Shown here: positions 5,622 to 7,906 of the stretch, piece by piece
Position numbering within the stretch: position 1 is the stretch's first letter
How the letters are laid out: each line of letters starts with the position of its first letter
NCBI GenBank assembly: GCA_013695925.1
Contig: JACCZO010000206.1
Coordinates: 1 to 7,906, forward strand
Origin: Chthoniobacterales bacterium
Lineage (GTDB): Bacteria; Verrucomicrobiota; Verrucomicrobiia; Chthoniobacterales; UBA10450
Reading direction: 5' to 3'
Length of the DNA stretch: 7,906 nucleotides
Notes under the pieces: model-generated
What the model was told of the DNA's origin: nothing
Seen by the model: only the letters and a program-made list of their open reading frames with translations
Database searches by the model: none
Position numbers and translations under genes: made by a program

Positions 5622-7013
5622 CTATGGATCCCCCGGAAAAGCGAGCGTGATCCGCGTCCCGCGCCCGACTTCGCTTGTCACTGAGACCGTCCCGCCATGC
5701 AGATCGGCGATTGATTTCACCAACGCTAGGCCCAGGCCGGTGCCCTCGGAGCTGCGCGAGGGATCGACCCGATAAAAGCGGTCGAAAATGCGCGAGATAT
5801 GTTCCGGGGCGATCCCGCAGCCATTGTCTTCCACCGCGATCTCCGCCCCGGCCTCACTCGTGGCGAGCGACATGGCGATCCGGCCCCCGTCCGAAGTATA
5901 GTGAACGGCGTTATCGACCAGGTTGCTCACCGCCCGGCCGAAGAGGACCGGATCGGCGTAGACTTCCCCTTTGCCGCTGCAAACGATCTCGAGCCGGCGC
6001 TCCTCGGCGATCGCTTCGTTGTAGGCGGCAATCCGCTCCAGCGCGACCCGGCCGTCGAAGCGCGCATGGTTAACCTTGCTCTCGGCCGCTTCCGAGCGCG
6101 CGAGAAAGAGCAGGTTATCGATAATCCCGGAGAGCCGCTCGCACTCCGCCACGTTCGACTCCATAACCGCTTCATACTCGTTAGGCGAACGCCGGCGGGT
6201 GAGCGCGACTTCCGCCTCGCCGCGGATATTGGCCAGGGGAGTGCGCAGCTCATGAGCCAGATCGGCCGAGAATTGCGAGAGCCGATTGAACGAATCTTCC
6301 AGCCGGTCCATCATGTCGTCGAAGGCGACCGCGACCGGCTGCAGCTCGCGCGGCCACTCCGCCACCGGGACCCGTTCGTGGAAACGATTCGGTCCGACCC
6401 GCTTCAGCGAACGGGTCATGGCGTTGAGCGGCTGGAGACCGCGCCGGGTCACCGTCACGCCGATCATAGCGGAAGCAAAAATTCCAAAGACCAGGACCAC
6501 CACGACAAGGAGGCCGAACTCTCTTTCAAATTGTTCGTCGACCGAGCGATCCTGCGCCACCTGGATGAGGTAAACCTGCCCGTTTTCCGTCGCCTTGACC
6601 GAGACTAACGAGAAAAGCTTGCCCGCCGTCTGATAATCCCTGGTGGAAATTTCCGCCGGCTTCGCGCTTTCGGCCGGCGGAAAAAGCGCGCTCGGGAGCA
6701 CCTCGTTCATCGCCGGGGTCTCGGCCACAATTTGCCCGCTCGGCGTCAGCAGACGGACCCAGTAGGAGGTCCGTTCTCCCTGCAGCGCTTTCAGTTCCTG
6801 CCGGATCAACCCTGGCCCGTCGGGCGCGCGCAGATCGGCCCGGACCGCCATCACCTTGTCCAGCAGGAGGGCGCGGTCTTCCGCGAGTCCGTGCCTAACG
6901 ACGATCCAGTAGAGCACGCCCAGACCGCAACCGAGAAGGAGAGCCGCCGCTGGGGTGAAAAGCAGAACCAGTTGTGACGCGATTGAGCGCGGTTCAATCG
7001 GCCTTGAGGACAT
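5622..7013 (-). CDS. Membrane sensor histidine kinase, heavy-metal-sensor (CusS-like) type
   Basis: A 463-residue class I histidine kinase. Transmembrane helix 1 spans about 13-38, an extracytoplasmic sensor loop about 40-165, and helix 2 about 167-189. A HAMP domain follows (190-243). The dimerisation helix has the phospho-acceptor H254 in FSADLAHELRTPLANIRGE. The ATPase domain shows N box NLVDN (364-368), G1 DNGCGI (396-401), F box FDRFYR (410-415) and G2 GTGLGL (424-429). The H-box wording is that of CusS/CopS/SilS kinases. However, residues 40-165 hold no Cys, one His (H41) and two Met (M56, M102), so a metal ligand set is not visible and the signal remains open. The start overlaps the regulator gene by 20 nt, implying coupled translation. 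No efflux or periplasmic metal-binding gene is adjacent. Confidence 0.93.
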   Translation of the reverse strand: MSSRPIEPRSIASQLVLLFTPAAALLLGCGLGVLYWIVVRHGLAEDRALLLDKVMAVRADLRAPDGPGLIRQELKALQGERTSYWVRLLTPSGQIVAETPAMNEVLPSALFPPAESAKPAEISTRDYQTAGKLFSLVSVKATENGQVYLIQVAQDRSVDEQFEREFGLLVVVVLVFGIFASAMIGVTVTRRGLQPLNAMTRSLKRVGPNRFHERVPVAEWPRELQPVAVAFDDMMDRLEDSFNRLSQFSADLAHELRTPLANIRGEAEVALTRRRSPNEYEAVMESNVAECERLSGIIDNLLFLARSEAAESKVNHARFDGRVALERIAAYNEAIAEERRLEIVCSGKGEVYADPVLFGRAVSNLVDNAVHYTSDGGRIAMSLATSEAGAEIAVEDNGCGIAPEHISRIFDRFYRVDPSRSSEGTGLGLALVKSIADLHGGTVSVTSEVGRGTRITLAFPGDP

Positions 7014-7665
7014 AACCGGCGCCGCGAACGGTGTGGATCAGCTTCTTTGGATAAGGGTCGTCCACTTTCGCTCGCAAACGCCGCACCATCACGTCGAGCA
7101 CGTTCGTTCCGGTTTGAAAATCGATCCCCCAGACGTGGCTCTCGATCTCTTTTCGTGAGACCACCTCGCCCCTCGAGCGCACGAGATGCGCGAGCAGAAG
7201 AAATTCCTTGGCCGTGAGATGGAGCGGCTGCCCTGCCCGCACCGCGCGATGACGATGCAGATCCAGTTCCAAGTCTTCGATCCGCAACTGATCGTCCTGT
7301 TGCGCCGGGCCGCGCCGGAGCAGGGAACGGACCCGGGCGAGCAGCTCCGAAAAAGCAAACGGCTTGACCAGGTAATCATCCCCGCCCAGCTCGAGGCCTT
7401 TCACCCGGTCCGGCACGCTGTCGCGCGCGGTCAGGAAAAGAATCGGCGTCAGTACCCCTTGGCCGCGCAATTCCTCGACCACCGTCCAGCCATCCATTTT
7501 CGGCAGCATGACATCGACCAGGAGAAGATCGAACCGGCTGGAGAGCGCGAGCTGGAGGCCGGCTTCGCCATCGCGGGCGGCCTCGACGATGTGGTTCGCT
7601 TCCTCCAGGCCCTTGGCAATAAACGCCGCCGTTTTCTTTTCGTCTTCGATCAACAGGATGCGCAT
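6994..7665 (-). CDS. OmpR/PhoB-family response regulator (CusR-like)
   Basis: A 223-residue two-domain regulator. The receiver (1-115) has acidic residues E7/D8, phospho-acceptor D51 (LLVDVMLP), T79 and K101 (LVKPFAF). The linker LLRRGPAQQDDQ joins a C-terminal winged helix (about 125-220) with LTAKEFLLLAHLVRSRGEVVS and the recognition/wing region TNVLDVMVRRLRAKVD..HTVRGAGYVL. It is the partner of the overlapping kinase and probably activates metal- or envelope-stress genes elsewhere. I placed the start at the ATG at 7665 because MRILLIEDEKK is the family N-terminus. The frame stays open upstream to 7902, but that extension crosses tRNA-Leu and is not coding. A good promoter sits 9 nt before this ATG. 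Confidence 0.95.
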   Translation of the reverse strand: MRILLIEDEKKTAAFIAKGLEEANHIVEAARDGEAGLQLALSSRFDLLLVDVMLPKMDGWTVVEELRGQGVLTPILFLTARDSVPDRVKGLELGGDDYLVKPFAFSELLARVRSLLRRGPAQQDDQLRIEDLELDLHRHRAVRAGQPLHLTAKEFLLLAHLVRSRGEVVSRKEIESHVWGIDFQTGTNVLDVMVRRLRAKVDDPYPKKLIHTVRGAGYVLKAD

Positions 7666-7674
7666 TGCAGAAAA

Positions 7675-7703
7675 GTTATAAATGCTCGCCCGACCGCCTT
7701 CAA
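7675..7703 (-). promoter_or_regulatory. Putative near-leaderless promoter of the two-component operon
   Basis: On the minus strand, TTGAAG (7698-7703), a 17-nt spacer, then TATAAC (7675-7680). The best sigma70-like pair in the window, with optimal spacing. The -10 ends 9 nt before the ATG at 7665, so +1 would fall 0-3 nt ahead of the start codon (G7668 or A7666 are purine candidates). No Shine-Dalgarno is present. A dyad ACCGCC (7693-7698) / GGCGGT (7715-7720) straddles the -35 and could be an operator, but this is speculative. Confidence 0.55.
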
Positions 7704-7737
7704 GCTCCGCGGCGGGCGGTTTTCTTGTTTCGTTCGA

Positions 7738-7765
7738 TTGCGGGAAACGCGCGGCGCGATAGACT
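7738..7765 (+). promoter_or_regulatory. Weak candidate promoter of tRNA-Leu
   Basis: TTGCGG (7738-7743), a 16-nt spacer, and TAGACT (7760-7765), followed by a GC-rich stretch. The start would lie near 7772, about 45 nt before the mature tRNA. The hexamers are only moderate matches; another initiation site closer to the tRNA cannot be excluded. Confidence 0.25.
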
Positions 7766-7816
7766 GCGCCGGTGACTGGAACTTGCCGCCGCATTCCTGT
7801 CGCAAACATGGAACGC

Positions 7817-7901
7817 GCCAGGGTGGCGAAATTGGCAGACGCGCCAGACTTAGGATCTGGTGGAGCAATCCTTAGGGGTTCGAGTCCCCTCCCTGGTACC
7901 A
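7817..7901 (+). tRNA. tRNA-Leu (anticodon UAG)
   Basis: A class II tRNA of 85 nt. Acceptor GCCAGGG pairs with CCCTGGT (terminal G-T), and the anticodon stem CCAGA/TCTGG encloses CTTAGGA with anticodon TAG at 7851-7853. A long variable arm (TGGAGCAATCCTT region) is typical of leucine tRNAs, and the T arm is GGGG-TTCGAGT-CCCC. The CCA end is encoded (7899-7901). It reads CUA and, by wobble, other CUN leucine codons. It is transcribed away from the two-component operon. Confidence 0.97.
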
Positions 7902-7906
7902 CCTCG

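Noticed and set aside
3043..6900. Integron attC sites, since CGTTAGGC/GCCTAACG resembles the GTTRRRY core
   Set aside because: The copies lie hundreds of bases apart, are not paired as inverted R''/R' boxes within 57-141 nt, and mostly lie inside housekeeping genes.
7693..7730. Intrinsic terminator ACCGCC..GGCGGT followed by TTTTCTTGTTT on the plus strand
   Set aside because: There is no plus-strand gene upstream to terminate, the loop is 16 nt, and the dyad overlaps the regulator promoter. At most an operator or the end of an antisense RNA.
7666..7902. N-terminal extension of the response regulator back to 7902
   Set aside because: The extra 79 residues are the antisense translation of tRNA-Leu and its flank. 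The family N-terminus begins at the ATG at 7665, directly after a promoter.

Overview
This 7.9 kb, GC-rich window looks like ordinary bacterial chromosome. It is bounded by two intact tRNA genes: tRNA-Val(GAC) at the left edge on the minus strand and tRNA-Leu(UAG) at the right edge on the plus strand. Protein style, GC-rich codon use, absence of Shine-Dalgarno sequences and a hairpin-rich intergenic mosaic suggest a soil-type Verrucomicrobiota member (Spartobacteria/Chthoniobacterales-like). That assignment is inference; no marker gene here fixes the phylum.

Layout from left to right. tRNA-Val (-) is followed by an orphan regulator (-) with an excisionase-type helix-turn-helix in front of a receiver domain. 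A divergent intergenic stretch of about 260 nt leads to a plus-strand run: a PmtA-like SAM methyltransferase, class II fumarase (fumC, coupled by an ATGA overlap) and a small VOC-fold protein. This run converges, with only 4 nt between stop codons, on a minus-strand YycJ/WalJ-type metallo-beta-lactamase-fold nuclease. A 109-nt divergent promoter region separates that gene from pdxH (+), the pyridoxamine 5'-phosphate oxidase. A 543-nt region between the convergent 3' ends of pdxH and a sensor kinase holds a nested array of GC-rich hairpins. Then comes an OmpR-type two-component system on the minus strand (response regulator first, kinase second, 20-nt overlap), closest in style to CusRS/heavy-metal systems. 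tRNA-Leu is divergent from it.

The genes do not form one pathway. fumC (TCA cycle), pdxH (PLP synthesis or salvage), the YycJ-like nuclease and a lipid-type methyltransferase are housekeeping or general functions. Two separate signalling units flank them. I see no prophage, CRISPR, insertion sequence or defence system.

The most notable points are: (1) three independent promoters whose -10 elements lie only 5-9 nt before the ATG, implying leaderless mRNAs, together with no Shine-Dalgarno at any gene; (2) the inverted, nested hairpin mosaic at 5123-5379, with a compensatory base-pair change between two hairpins; (3) the reversed domain order of the HTH-receiver protein; (4) five copies of the octamer CGTTAGGC within 4 kb.
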